The notes beneath the pieces are model-generated. The model saw only the letters and a program-made list of their open reading frames with translations. It searched no databases and was not told the origin of the DNA. The position numbers and the translations under genes are program-made. Below, in pieces: positions 44,545-57,870 of a stretch of DNA of 64,000 nt (position 1 is the first letter of the stretch; the number at the start of each line of letters is the position of its first letter). Origin of the DNA: Mesostigma viride (taxonomy: Eukaryota > Streptophyta > Mesostigmatophyceae > Mesostigmatales > Mesostigmataceae); NCBI GenBank assembly GCA_009746045.1, contig RPFO01000253.1:3965832-4029831 (forward strand). The letters run 5' to 3'.

Positions 44545-47500
44545 TCATTCACTTTCGCGCAACCATATGGTTGTGTGCCACTCGCCACAAGCCACAGCTT
44601 CCACGAAACCAGTTGTCAAAGGTATGCCAACACCACGCAGCATGCCTCGATTCTCGGCCACACTGCAGCTGCCAGGGGCTACCAATAGGACATACCCGCT
44701 CCCATCAGGTGCCACATCATGTTGGTCTGGCCCAAGGTCTTCCATTGTGTTCACACAGCAAAGGATATTTCTAGGCGCCCACACGCACTCTTCTTCCGTC
44801 TCAACCCCAACCTGCGTGCAGAGAAACCACACACGACCAAAATATCGCACTGCACTTTTCACCTCTTGCAGTGGAATGGACCGAAGGTCAATCTTACATT
44901 AATTAGATTGGCGGAACTAGCTAGGCAACTGATCACCTGTGCTACTGTTCGAACCGGCTTTGATCTATACGCAAGCCATGCCATATTTATTGAGTTAAAC
45001 GGCTAGGCTAATCACTTATTGAAAGTAATCAAGACATGCTCAAGCAGCATCATACTGGAATGCCCTAGAAGGTTGGCCAAACCATCAGGCGGGCAAACAT
45101 CTGTTTGCATACAGACCGAATAGCCATGGCAGCACAATGTCCACAATTTCCAAAACCAACTGTACCAGGGTGGACCGAACAACTCTTTCAATCATAGTTA
45201 ACTCCACCTTCCTTTCACAAGTTCTGCAATGCATAGCACCAACGATGCACAGGCTCACCTGTCCGTACTTGTTCCATCCCCACGCGTACAAATGGCCGCA
45301 CTCTGCCCGTCGACAAAGGCCGAAAAGAGCGATGCAGGACCACACTCGCAGGAGGTAGACCAACGGACGCCAGGCAGGCGATTGGTAAAAATAGAAATGC
45401 AAATAGAAGGCCAGCATGTCACTGGACATGAGGAAGAAATCCATGCACCACAGCCAACATCTTCTAGAGGCCAGACAGCGAATTACAAGCACTCTCATAC
45501 TCATGCTGAGTGGCATCAGTCTGACAAAGCAAATAAGAAACATCCTTCACAACGGCTGGTCTTGCAGATCCCATAAAACCGCCCCTGAGTAAAGATGAAT
45601 AAAAGTCTTGAGCATAGTTTGAAAACGATGTAAAAGTAAAAAAAGCACTCAACATACAAGGTTGTTGCAAAGAAAATGTAACAACACCGGTGACAGTGTG
45701 TAATAAGGCCAGTGAGAGCTCTCACGTAGCCAATGGAGGCCAACCAGGGGTTTTGTGATGGGAATGAAAACGCCAGGAGTTCAGTCTGGCCGACACAGCC
45801 AACAGGGCCAGAAAGCAGAAGAAGGAAGCTACGTTCGACACATTGCTGCGGGCATGCACCTGAGACCACAGCCGTATGCCTCGCGCCGCAGCTGACAGCA
45901 ACAATGCACACGTCGTCGAGCAGGGGACTCTCCACAAGTGCGGGAGTTAACTGCACGCCATGCAAAGTTTGCACGGGATGTGCATATGCACATACACATG
46001 CCTCAGATCAGATGCCCGGCGGAGAATCTTCAGATGCCAATATAGTTAGCTATGGGCACATGGTCGACCTTAGGATCATGCGCGCACTTAATCTACTAAG
46101 ATACATTCGTTGAGGCGGGCACAGTCTTCATGGCCTTCATCTACTATAAAGATACCTTCATTGAGGCGGGCACAATCTCTATGGCGTAGCTACGAAGAAA
46201 AAAAAAGTCCTCTCGCTTTTAGAAATCGATATTTAAACGTCCATCGTTTGCCCTGGGCTTATTGCAGCGGAGTCGGAGCGACAAAGTGCCATACTCTTGC
46301 CACTTGAGCAAGATATCTGTCACACCATGCATGAAAAGCCTGTTACGGTCGCAACTATTCAGCGAGCAATCACACTAATGGTAAACACTATATCCTGAAC
46401 AATATATAGCGAACAGTGGATGGGATACTGTGCGTACTGTAGCATACATAGCGTAGAGCATAGGGAATACTATGCGTACTGTACACCTGGCTAGAGTGAG
46501 AACTGCATGCGTATACAGCAGGCATCCTTACTTCGTCTCGTTTATTCTTGTATCAAGGAGGAAATAGAGCACTTTGCAATGAGTATATTGGCAGCGATTT
46601 TGCAGTGAGTACCTCACTCGAGGATTCTGGCAGCCCCAGCTGTCCAAACTTGTTCCACCCCCACGCGTAGACCGCTCCATCCACGGTGGCCGCCACGGTG
46701 TGCCACACGGAGGCCGCCACGTCCGCCACAGGGCACCCTGCCAGGGCCCCCACCAAACGGGGTTCAAAGCTGTCATCCGTGCAGCCATGCCCCGTCTGAT
46801 TAGGAAACGTAACAGCAGAGTTGTATACGCATATAGGAAACTGCAAGCAACTATGTGACAGCCATAATCATGAGATGAATTGAGGGGTTGAAAACCATGG
46901 TTTCAAGCAACGATCATTTCGAACAAGTTATTCCTTCCGGTCTAGCAGTGTCTGGTTGGCAATCGCAGCAAGGCCTTCACCGTCATGCGAGCATCCATGC
47001 ATCCATGAAGAAGCAAGGGAAACAAGCCAAAAATAGAGCGTGAAGGGATTATAACCGAGAGCAGGAAAAACCATATATTAAAAAAAAAAAAAACCTGACC
47101 ACGCTCAGCATTCATCACCACCAACATGACCTGTGCGCCAGCAACAAATACTGCACAATAGTAATGATACCATGATCGCACATGGTAACGATACCATGAC
47201 ACCACATTACTACTAGTTAGCACTGTCATGAGTACCCAAGCAATCTCAATAACCTAATGATTGCGTGCTGTACTTCTAGTAACCAGCACCGTCATGAGTA
47301 CCCAAGCAATCTCCATTACCTAACCATTATTCATCACTATAACTTTGTACTAGTAATGTTTTTGAGCCCGACCTGTAGGCACCAAGTTGGTATTGCCCAG
47401 CTATCAAGGCCAGGTTTGATCATACATTTGTACAGGTCTGATCAAGCACGGGGTGCTCATTGCGTATTTTCACACTTCCCACGTTTGCACAGGCAAGGCA

Positions 47501-50500
47501 AGAGTCTTCTCAAAAGCCGGCACGCATGCCTGAAGGACAGTGACAATCTTACAGAAATAGAACAAAGAAAAAGAGATCAAGTACCGCCAACCTGAGCCTC
47601 ATACCTGCCCATAGAGGCCCCATCCGAAGGAAAATAGCTCCCCACGCTCTGCAGTTGCCACGCAGGACATGTCCGCCAAAGGTGGCCATGCGGAAAATGA
47701 ATTGGGATGAAAGCGCAGCTAGAAAACTTCAACGCTGTAAACCATGCACATTGTTACGGTCCCATGCAGCCGCTGGGCAGAAAATGAAGAGCGAGGATCA
47801 ACTCAATAAGCCGTTACCACCTGCTCTATCATCCTCGCCACTACTTAACTATAGCAACCTACACCTAGGTAGAGGATTGCCATTACATAGGAAGCAGCAC
47901 GGAGACACTTGGCACTGCAGTTTCGCAAGGCAACCCCCTAATACTGATGCGATGATGTTGCCTACCAGATAGTATCAGCGAATGGCGGCCCCCGCAGGCC
48001 ACCTTGACAGCTCGCCGCAGACGATGCACGCCCCTTCCTCCTTGCGCCACCGTGGGATTGCCAACACAGGAACCGCCCTCCCCCGCACAAAATTCTGGGG
48101 GGGAAGCAGGGCCAGGAATGTCAGCATTGTGGACGCCCGTGCGTATGCCAGAAAGGATGGCAGCCTGCGTGCCAGCATTACCGCCATGTCCCATGCGCTT
48201 GCCGGGCACTCTCTGGGGCTCTGTGACAGCCAGCGTGTCACGCCCCATGCCGAGCTGGCCCTGAGCGCCGCTCCCCCAAGCCCACACCTGCCCGTTCTCT
48301 GAACAACGCATGGACATGAACAGGTGCAAGAAAGCGATGCCAGAAGGTACAGGATTGGACAACAAGGCAACCATATCACACACGGGCATCAAATCAGGAC
48401 TGAGGATTGAATCGTGTAAGCCAAGCTGATGGAATGATGCCTCGATAGTACAGCACTTGAGCGATCACACACAGCACACCATAGTCAAGAGGACAAGTAT
48501 GACTTCTTAAGGCGGACCCCAAACGTACAGGATAGCCAACGATGCTCACCACCACCGCAGCCGTTGTGTATTCCAAAAAGTGCACAGAAACTCCGAAACT
48601 GGGCAGCGAAGAGCTAGGAAATGAAATCTGTCTGGGCAATACTGTAAGTAGCACCCTAATTGAAACATGTGACATAGCTTATGGCAAGCGGTAGGGATGC
48701 AAGTAGCCAGCAGCAAAAGGTCGGGTTGGGGAAGATAAGACCAGAAAAGCATGGAAAGCATCCATGTGTGCGAATGTTTATGCACACTAGCCCCTCTTCC
48801 ATGCCTCCTCCCTGGCCTCCTCCCATGCCTCTTCCCGTGGCTGGATGTGTCATGCAGCAGCACAGGTGCACAGGTGCCGAGAGCAGAGAGGCATCGTGCA
48901 CCCAGCAAGCAAGACCCAGCTAACGCCAGACCCAGCTAAGACCCACCCGGCTAGTAGAAGCCCAGACAAACCAAAGCCGGCTAAGACAAACCAGGCTGAC
49001 ACAAACCCCGCTAAGATGACCCCGACTTACCCAAACCCTGCTAACATAAACCCGGCTAAGACTAACCAGGTTAGGACAAGAAAGCCAAGACGGACCTAGC
49101 TAGGCAAACCCTGCTAGCCAGACCCAGCCACCTCAAGCCACCACGTGCACCCAGCACTAACCGTCCAACGCCAGCGCATGTTCTTCTCCCAACGCCAGGG
49201 ACGTGAACCGGACAAGCGATCCCCCCAGGGTCCTTGGCGCCTTGGCTGGCGGCTCCCCCGAACCAGAGGGCTTCTGTGTAATGGTCGCCCCCTTTTTATC
49301 ACGGAGGGCTTCTCGCTGAGATGATGGCGAAGCGGTTGCCGCAGCCGCAAGCGACACGCCTCCCGCAGCCTGGCTTTCTTCTGACATATGCCAAGGGAGG
49401 GCATGCCATTGCAATGCGGAGTGTTTGGAGGACGGATGTGCAGTGTGATCATGATGCGCAGCGGGTGGGTGATGCAGCAGAATGCACGAGTGCTGCGCGG
49501 GAACGGCCATAGCTTCCTGCTGCTCCATCCAGCGCCCATCGGATGAGGCTGGCTCACATTGGGACGCTGCAGATGGCATTTCTTCATCGACAGGCGCAGC
49601 GGACCCTTCGTCGGCCATTACTGCTGCGCCTGCGGCTGGTTCTGCTTGTGCTCTTCCTTCTCCTGCTGTTTCTGCTGCGGCCTGTAGTTGGGGGCCGCTG
49701 CTGGAATCCCAGCACCATATCCGGCCGTCCTCTGCAGCAACAACAAAACAAAAGGCACTTCTTTCCATCACAAAAACACAAGCACTGCGCAGCTCGAGTA
49801 ATCATGCTAGCTACGCAAGGACCCGATAGAAAGCCCGGGCGCCCATACTTTACCAGGCCATGTATACCTAGTGCAGTTGCAGGACAGTTTGTAGATACCT
49901 CCTGCAATTGAAGTACTAAGGGTTCACTGACACAACCAAGGTCGGGCAACGCAGCGTGTGGGAAAACGCAACAACAAGGGAGAGCGGAACTACTAAATCC
50001 ATGGATGAATGACAACATGCGCATGGGCGGCAAGCACAAGTGGCCGTCACACGAATATACACAGAAAATGTTTGCCAGGCATGCGCATGATCACCATCAA
50101 GCACAAGCATCATCGTCAAGCACACCATCAAGCACGAGCACATGGCGCAGTCCTGACCACGAGCAACGTAACAGCCCACACAAACACAGAAATGTCCAAG
50201 GGTTATCCACATGCAGGTGGCCCATCCAAGCTAACAACAAGCACAGAAGCCGACCGCTTTTGAGGGTCCCAAAAAAATATGGCCTATTTTCTAGCTCAAA
50301 AAGGGGGCTGCCTAGCCAAGCCCTAGAATGCCTTACCTGTGACGGCACAAGCGCGATCCCAGCCTGACGCCGCGCAGACCACGCGACCAAGGCCGGGAGG
50401 CAGCACAGACTGCGGCACGTGAGAGGCTATGCACGCACTGCTGGAATCCGGCGCACCACCCAGTATTCCCCCGCCCACCTGCGACCATACCATGGCAAGC

Positions 50501-52844
50501 ATGTGCAATCAGAACGCTCGTATCAACATCGCAACCGCCACCACGAAGCCATGCCCATGAACGCTCCTATCATCATCGCAACTGCCACCATGAAGCCATG
50601 CCCATGATGCCAGTGATATCCTAACGAGCACTCTGCAGCTCAGTTCACTTGACATAGACACAAGATACCCACACAAACGCACTAACACACTAACGCACTA
50701 ACGCACTAACGCACTAACGCACTAACGCACTAACGCACTAACGCACTAACGCACTAACGCACTAACGCACAACACACTAACAAACTAACGCACAAACGCA
50801 CTAACGCACTAACGCACTAACGCACAAAAGCACAAACGCACAAACGCACAAACGCACAAACGCACTAACGCACTAACACACTAACACACAAACGCACAAA
50901 CGCAAAACACACTAACACACTAACACACTAACACACTAACACACTAACGCACAAACGCACAACACACTAACACACTAACGCACAAACGCACAACACACTA
51001 ACACACTAACACACTAACGCACAAACGCACTAACACACTAACACACTAACGCACAAACGCACAACACACTAACACACTAACACACTAACGCACAAACGCA
51101 CTAACACACTAACACACTAACGCACAAACGCACAACACACTAACACACTAACACACTAACACACTAACACACTAACACACTAACACACTAACACACTAAC
51201 ACACTAACGCACAAACGCACAAACGCACAAACGCACAAACGCACAAACGCACAAACGCACAAACGCACTGACGCACTAACGCACTGACGCACTAACGCAC
51301 TGACGCACTAACGCACTAACGCACTAACGCACTAACGCACTAACGCACTAACGCACTGACGCACTAACGCACTAACGCACTAACGCACTAACGCACTAAC
51401 GCACTAACGCACTATCGCACTAACGCACTAACGCACTATTGCACTAACGCACTAACGCACTAACGCACTAACGCACTAACGCACTAACGCACTAACGCAC
51501 TAACGCACTAACGCACTAACCCACTAACGCACTAACGCACTAACCCACTAACCCATTAACCCACAAACGCACAAACGCACAAACGCACAAACGCACAAAC
51601 GCACAAACGCACAAACGCACAAACGCACAAACGCACAAACGCACAAACGCACAAACGCACAAACGCACAAACGCACAAACGCACAATTGCACAAACGCAC
51701 AAACGCACAAACGCACAAACGCACAAACGCACAAACGCACAAACGCACAAACGCACAAACGCACAAACGCACAAACGCACAAACGCACAAACGCACAAAC
51801 GCACAAACGCACAAACGCACAAACGCACAAACGCACAAACGCACAAACGCACAAACGCACAAACGCACAAACGCACAAACGCACAAACGCACGAACGCAC
51901 GAACGCACGAACGCACGAACGCACGAACGCACGAACGCGCAAACGCACGAACGCACGAACGCACGAACGCACGAACGCACGAACGCACGAACGCACGAAC
52001 TCACGAACGCACGAACGCACGAACGCACGAACGCACGAACGCACGAACGCACGAACGCACGAACGCACGAACGCACGAACGCACGAACGCACGAACGCAC
52101 GAACGCACGAACGCACGAACGCACGAACGCACGAACGCACGAACGCACGAACGCACGAACGCACGAACGCACGAACGCACGAACGCACGAACGCACGAAC
52201 GCACGAACGCACTAACACACTAACACACTAACGCACAAACGCACAACACACTAACACACTAACACACTAACACACTAACACACTAACGCACTAACGCACA
52301 AACGCACAAACGCACAAACGCACAAACGCAAAAACGCACAAACGCAAAAACGCACAAACGCACAAACGCACAAACGCACAAACGCACAAACGCACAAACG
52401 CACAAACGCACAAACGCACAAACGCACAAACGCACAAACGCACAAACGCACTAACGCACTAACGCACTAACGCACTAACGCACTAACCCACTAACACACT
52501 AACACACTAACACACTAACACACTAACACACTAACACACTAACACACTAACACAATACCGCAAGCACACACACACACAAAAAAAATACATATACTACTAC
52601 ACACACCAACACAAACATACCCATCAGCCGCTCAAGTGATGGCCCACGGGTCAAACCTGATGAGCGAGTTCCAGCGGCGACACGTTTCTCCAGTGCCCTT
52701 GTGGTGCTACTCCGACGCCAGCACACACACCTCACACACGAGACACGTTTCCCCTGGATGAGCTCGTGCTTACCTTGCCGCCATCGGCCCGCGCCCTACC
52801 ATCGGGCACACCATCCCCCCAGCCAACCAGCTGGCCCGTGGCAT
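44545..52844 (-). CDS. RCC1-repeat protein, at least eight exons, 5' end uncertain
   Basis: Minus strand. Firm exons: 50478-50337, 49731-49162, 48298-47966, 47648-47605, 46795-46613, 45950-45860, 45302-45259, 44811-44545. All junctions are in phase and give 557 codons to the stop. RCC1 blades are visible: EDGRIWCWD, ENGQVWAWGSGAQGQLGMG, ERGELFSFGWGLYGQ, DGAVYAWGWNKFGQLGL, ECGHLYAWGWNKYGQ, each with a GxxHTxxL-type segment such as VACGGRHSLIL, VSCGARHTAVV and VACGEWHTTIW. The fold is a beta-propeller used in GTPase exchange, chromatin binding or photoreception (UVR8); the specific role is not deducible. The second exon holds a roughly 130-residue Ala/Ser/Gln-rich insert. Upstream, 52844-52774 (TGQLVGWGDGVPDG, with good AG and GTAAGC sites) and perhaps 52687-52621 look like earlier exons. 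The latter's phase does not match the 50478 exon, so that part is tentative. Confidence 0.78.
48915..49115 (-). repeat. ~18-bp minisatellite next to an RCC1 donor
   Basis: On the sense (minus) strand, units such as CTTAGCCGGGTTTGTGTCAG-type repeats begin right after the donor at 49161 (GTTAGTGCTGGGT) and resemble it. Confidence 0.75.
50675..52560. repeat. 1.9-kb octamer satellite (CACNAACG family)
   Basis: About 235 units of 8 bp. Blocks are homogenised for CACTAACG, CACAAACG, CACGAACG (51890-52210) and CACACTAA, with composite higher-order patterns at 50890-51190. A multiple-of-8 period keeps (CVRAFVRS)n and (NAQTHKRT)n frames open, but these are artefacts of the satellite. It lies between likely RCC1-gene exons. 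Confidence 0.97.
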
Positions 52845-53315
52845 CTGCGCACGCATGTGCATGGAGAGGGGAAAGAGGACGGGAAAAGGAGTTGAAGGGG
52901 ATGTGGAGAAGAGAAAGAGAAGGGTAGGAAGAAGAAATGATAAAGAGTCCGCGTGAGGGGTGAAGGAGGCATTGGTGAGGATGACGCGCGCACACAGGGG
53001 AAGGGGGAAGGGGGGGGTGACGAGGGGGCGACGAGGGGGAAAGGGGGGGCAGAGGGGAAGAAAGATATCAGGAGTGATCCGCGAGCGAGGGAAAAGGCAA
53101 CACAGGGACGGATGACAGATGAAAGGAGGCATGCAAGGATGACACGCATCCCTTGTCAATAAACGCCGGTGTCTTTCCTTCCCATACTAGTATTATAGTA
53201 GTATGCCTTCATTTACCCCACCATGCCAATATTACGAGAGAATGCATCCTACGACGCGCAGGGGGCTTGAAAACGCTGAATGGTGCTCCTCGCTGAAAGC
53301 CCTGCAAATAATGTG

Positions 53316-53455
53316 CTATACAGTAGCGCATAATGAACTATACAGTAGCGCATAATGAACTGTACAGTAGCGCATAATGAACTATACAGTAGCGCATAAT
53401 GAACAGTATAGTAGCGCATAATGAACTATACAGTAGCGCATAATGAACAGTGCAC
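53316..53455 (+). repeat. 22-bp tandem repeat, six copies
   Basis: CTATACAGTAGCGCATAATGAA and close variants in tandem. Nothing else was recognised in 53160-54640 apart from a G-run at 54115-54131. Confidence 0.92.
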
Positions 53456-54639
53456 GAATATGCTCATATGCGATCTGGACTATCCGGAACGAGACGGTTT
53501 TCAAAGTGCGGCACGAGTACATGACCAAAGCAGCCGTGGTGAGGCGGTTTATCCGTCCTCTGTAACTCAGCAATGCCGGCGTCGCCGGCGCGCTTGGCTA
53601 TTGGCGCAATAACAATACAAGGTGTGGGACCCCGCGGCCGGGCCCAAAAATGACAAGCCCAGCCCTTTAGAGCTTTTCCATAATAGTACTATGATAATTC
53701 GATATCAGGCCATGTTCGTCCTCTCTTTGTCCATTGAGGAGGAGAAAGAAGGGCGGCCACATTTTGTGGGGAAAGGGGGGAGAGATGAGGCGTGGCGGGT
53801 GTGGAACGGAGACATCGAGTTGCTGCCATGCAAAGTGACCGATCCTAGAAAGGATAATTATAGAGTGGGGTGTTCTTTGTTTACCGCGGTTCGCGGCGAA
53901 GGCTAGTCATCAGGCACACTGAAGCCGCTGTTAGGAAGATCACCTGTTTAAACATGGGGAGGAGTTCCACGCGGCAGCTGTCTCTGGTGAAGGGCTCACA
54001 TTCACCACCTGCCTTTAAACTCATGTTCATAGGGTGCGCCAGATAGACGTGAAAATAAATAAAGCTATAGGAGTACAGCGTATGAAACAGCAACAACGGG
54101 GGAGGAAGGGGGAGGGGGGGGGGGGGGGGGGAGGAACAGACCATTTCTAGCGTCATCATAGTGGTGGGTTAGATAGCACTTGCACGCAGGCTAGAGGTTC
54201 TGGTAGGAGAAGAAGTCTAGGACTGTGGAAGAAGGAAACAGCTTGATGATCAGGACTTCTGGCATTCACTCCCTGGAATACCAAAGGTAGAAAGAAAGCA
54301 GGGGGAACCCCGGAAACAAATTTCCACCACCCATGTGATACGGCCTGCCATACATGTGGCCGATTAAGAAAATAAATTGCCAAGCTTTGCTCATACTATC
54401 CAGGATAACCAAGTCACAAGATGTGAATGGAGTGAATTAAGTAGAGGGCAGCAAAGATATTTCCACTGGCAGATGTACAGGCTGTCATCAAGCCGTCTAT
54501 CTTACCTATATCCGAAACGACGCATTTAATTGGCAAGAACAAGAATTATATATATTATGAATAGAACATTCATAAGCAGTCATGTACATGTGTGCCCATG
54601 ATGCGCCACACCCGAGATGATGACTAGCTTTATCTATTT

Positions 54640-54935
54640 TGTTATGCTGTGCCCACGCAGAGAGCTACTCGCTGCTGAGACGCCATGCCCTAGCTTCTTT
54701 ATAGCCATGCTGATCTTCCCCCCTCTGTCGGTGCCCCTACTAGGCTAGGTGCCTGAATACAGTGGTGGGCAGGTGCACTTTGTGCACCCAGAGTAGGTGG
54801 CAGTTTACATTGCCCCACCTGCGGGAAGTAGCTTAGAGTGTATTAAAAGCCATATGCCCCTTCTCAGGGCTGTGTGCTACATATACTCCCAACGGAGTTA
54901 TGTTTCTAATTAATTAATTAATTCATTCATTAATT
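54640..54935 (+). mobile_element. Half-LINE 3' end, opposite orientation
   Basis: Reverse complement of the half-LINE 3'UTR seen at 33555-33800 and 35870-36110 (GCCATATGCCCCTTCTCAGG, then ACTCCCAACGGAGTTATGTT). It ends in TAATTAATTAATTAATT at 54907-54923. Confidence 0.75.
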
Positions 54936-54971
54936 CATAAGCAAGCAACCCGCCCAATCTGCTTGCAGACG

Positions 54972-55262
54972 TCAGAAATTCCAGACAACCTCAAAAGCCT
55001 GCGGTAACGACTCCCCACTGCCCAGATACGCATACTCATTTGTTACTCTGATTCCGATATATTGTCGACACACGCTGCCTCTAGAATTGGTCAGCGAAAT
55101 CCAGACATAAGGAGCCTTGCCTGAGATTGCCAGCTGAAACAGGAGCCCACCACAAACAGGGAGCAGCCGTGAATCCTCATTTGGCTCCACCTTTACCCAG
55201 CCGTGTCTCGCCCCGCCGTCTCCCGGTCGCCGGAAAGCACCGCATGTGAATGTTAGGCCCAT
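54972..55262 (-). CDS. Small uncharacterised protein or exon
   Basis: A 96-codon frame from ATG 55262: MGLTFTCGAFRRPGDGG, WVKVEPNEDSRLLPVCGGLL, QLAISGKAPYVWISLTNSRG, QYIGIRVTNEYAYLGSG, ESLPQAFEVVWNF. The alternation of hydrophobic and polar residues with several Trp and Gly suggests a beta-rich domain, and the frame looks protein-like. It may be one complete small gene or the last exon of a larger minus-strand gene. A half-LINE tail ends about 35 bp from its stop. I do not recognise the family. Confidence 0.45.
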   Translation of the reverse strand: MGLTFTCGAFRRPGDGGARHGWVKVEPNEDSRLLPVCGGLLFQLAISGKAPYVWISLTNSRGSVCRQYIGIRVTNEYAYLGSGESLPQAFEVVWNF

Positions 55263-56330
55263 CGGCGTGAAAAGCCCATCATCGACCGGCAGAGAGCCGG
55301 GAAAATATGTATGCTACCAATTTGATGAACGCGCTTTCCTCCAAATTCTATGCTACTAAGATATTGCCACAACCAGAGGAAGAGCATGCTCCATTACCAT
55401 AATTATACCGAACGCTCCGGGAACTGGTGGATGTAGGCGAGATGCCCAAATATTTGATCGTAGTCATGACTGATATCGATCATTATACATCTCTGCAGGC
55501 GCTGGCTGTAGCTCGCTCTACCCAGCAATAAGACACAATTTAAATGCATTCTCCAGAGCAAAAGCTTTCTAATTTCTGATTACGCGCCGGTCCTGGCTCC
55601 TGCGATATACTAGGCTGCCAACAAAATTATTGGCGAACTCGGTGTGGAATGTGCTACACTGTATGGAAGAATTATTTGTGAAACCGGACCGAGTCACTGG
55701 TGAACGTGATTCGTGACGTCTTGTGAGTTACAGTATGAATTATTGAAACTGCCCTGCTGCGTGCTGTCTCCAGTGAGCAACGTACCCCTTGTGTTGGCAG
55801 CTACTGCATGCTAAGCGCATTCTATTGTGTACAATCCAACCGTTGTCCAGAAAGGTTGAAGTCCCATGGGCGTTCCGTATTTTTCACGCTGCCCAGGATT
55901 CTCTGCTGCTCATGTGCGGCGTGGGACACAACACCACCACCAACCTGCCCAGGACATACCGTAGCAGGCAGCATTAATAATATGCCATTGCTGTGATATC
56001 TCTGCCACGTGCGATCGTCAGCATCGCCCCCATTCACCCGGACTCAACAATCACGTCGGGAAAGCTGCGCACCATTTTTACTTTGTGGCAGGACATGAAA
56101 CTCGCTATGATTGCAACGCCGGAGAAGGGTCAAGTCGAAGTTTTTACCAATTTGAGTTCGCTCCTCTCTGTACATGAGTCGATGACTCCTTGTTCATGAG
56201 GTGAAGCGTTTCCTGGGCCATTCTATCTTTTTGTAGGTCTTCTCGGACACTGTCTGCTTCTATCCGTTCACAACCTCAGCTAAGTCACAGCTAAGATAGA
56301 GAAGCCGGCCGCGGACCATTTTTACTCATC

Positions 56331-57044
56331 ATGCCTGATACAGCTCCTGCCCCGGCTCGCCGCCCCGTGACGGCGAAGCCTATGCGTCTGGCTGACATGT
56401 GGCCTCTGGCAATCGTGGCGATTATGGTGATTGCGATTGGGTTCAAAGTCTATATGTTCCACGAGACAGCCATGAACATGCTGCATCCGGAAGTTCGGCA
56501 GGATTTCGGGCCTTCGCCGCCACCTATGACAATACATTTGCCAGAGAATTACAGGAAGGTGCGTGAAGGCTGTCGTAATTTGAGCAGCAGTCCAGTTCCT
56601 TCAGTCGATTGCTTGCGTTTGCTCCTACCTACCAACCTTCTGCCATCTATCTCTATATATACGTATATAAGCATGGTCCGTGCCACGACGCCCAGAACTT
56701 TTTTGGAAGCATTTTTGTTCTATCTAATGCTGGAACCCTTTCCACGTCGGGGCCCATACCACGCGCTCTCCAAATTGGTTACCTTGCTTCGTCTGTTCCC
56801 ATGCACCACGTGTCCTGCACAACAGACGCAAGCAGAAAAGTCGAAGATGCGCGGTGCCATGAACGTATTAGCCGGTGGTGGTGCTGCTGCTGCTGCTAGC
56901 CCACCGGCCACCGCATCATCAGCGACGACTGTGTCAGCACCCGTGGAGACGCAGCAGGCGTCGTCAGCGCGAAGAGCTCTCAAGGCAGAGCGTCCACAGC
57001 AGGATCGGGGCAGCAGCTTTATGCCGGACCCAGACCTGTCATGA
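56331..57044 (+). CDS. Single-pass membrane protein of unknown function, two exons
   Basis: Exon 1 56331-56558 and exon 2 56826-57044, joined AAG|GTGCGT … ACAG|ACG in phase, give 148 residues. Residues 24 to about 42 (WPLAIVAIMVIAIGFKVYM) form one membrane span after a basic, Pro/Ala-rich N-terminus. The C-terminal half is Ala/Ser/Gln-rich and probably disordered, after TQAEKSKMRGAMNVLAGGG. The 267-bp intron is a multiple of three with no in-frame stop, so retaining it would give a 237-residue form. The size and layout recall small mitochondrial inner-membrane proteins, but I cannot assign a family. Confidence 0.6.
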   Translation: MPDTAPAPARRPVTAKPMRLADMWPLAIVAIMVIAIGFKVYMFHETAMNMLHPEVRQDFGPSPPPMTIHLPENYRKVREGCRNLSSSPVPSVDCLRLLLPTNLLPSISIYTYISMVRATTPRTFLEAFLFYLMLEPFPRRGPYHALSKLVTLLRLFPCTTCPAQQTQAEKSKMRGAMNVLAGGGAAAAASPPATASSATTVSAPVETQQASSARRALKAERPQQDRGSSFMPDPDLS

Positions 57045-57644
57045 CACGGCATTATCCGCCAATTATAGAATGGCGTCAATGCAACAAAATGTGCGTCCGG
57101 ACTACTTTTGGTCTCTAATACACGGCTCGCGTCTGTCTTTAGTACACCACTGTGGGCGGTCTATATATAGTACAACGCCCTCGAGCCGCCATCCAGCCAG
57201 CCATGGCATGCCACTGAGGCGAGGCATGAGGCCTAACCCAGGAAGAGCTGCACCCCTCTCTCCTGTGGTTGCGCTTGTTTACTGTAGACATACATGAAAG
57301 GCTGCACTAGCGCATGCTGGCTGCCGGTCGATCACAGGGGGCATATCATTACTGGTGTAATGGTGGGGGGGTCATGTAATCACTGACATGCCTCCAAAGC
57401 GGGTCATGTGCCACACCATTAAACAGGGCATGCATTTTCAGCCGGCTGTGCATGTCTAAAACCCTTGTGCCACCAAGCAGCGGTCACTGCCGCCACCAAA
57501 TGCCTCATCATTCATGGCGTGCGCATGTGGCTTGCTCCGAGTCACAGCGCTCGTCTGCCGCCTGGAGACCTGGGGCCCTGTCCCGCTACCATCCCATGTG
57601 AGGTGCCTCCAGGGGGACTTAGGGCCTGCCAGGGGCCTTCAGGG

Positions 57645-57870
57645 ACCCGTGGTGGCGACCGTGGTGGCAACGGTGGTGGCAACGGGTGGTGGCAACGGTG
57701 GTGGCAACGGTGGTGGCAACGGTGGTGGCAACGGTGGTGGCAACGGTGGTGGCAACGGTGGTGGCAACGGTGGTGGCAACGGTGGTGGCAACGGTGGTGG
57801 CGACGGTGGTGGCAACGGTGGTGGCAATGGTGGTGGCAACGGTGGTGTCGACGGTGGTGGCATTGGTTGG
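57645..57870 (+). repeat. (GGTGGCAAC)n 9-bp minisatellite
   Basis: About 24 copies, with a few variants (GGTGGCGAC, GGTGTCGAC). It creates Gly/Asn-, Val/Ala/Thr- and Trp-rich frames that are not credible proteins. Confidence 0.95.

Noticed and set aside
51540-52223. ORFs of about 150-220 codons with (CVRAFVRS)n or (NAQTHKRT)n
   Set aside because: Created by the 8-bp satellite, whose period keeps frames open on both strands; no non-repeat sequence is included.
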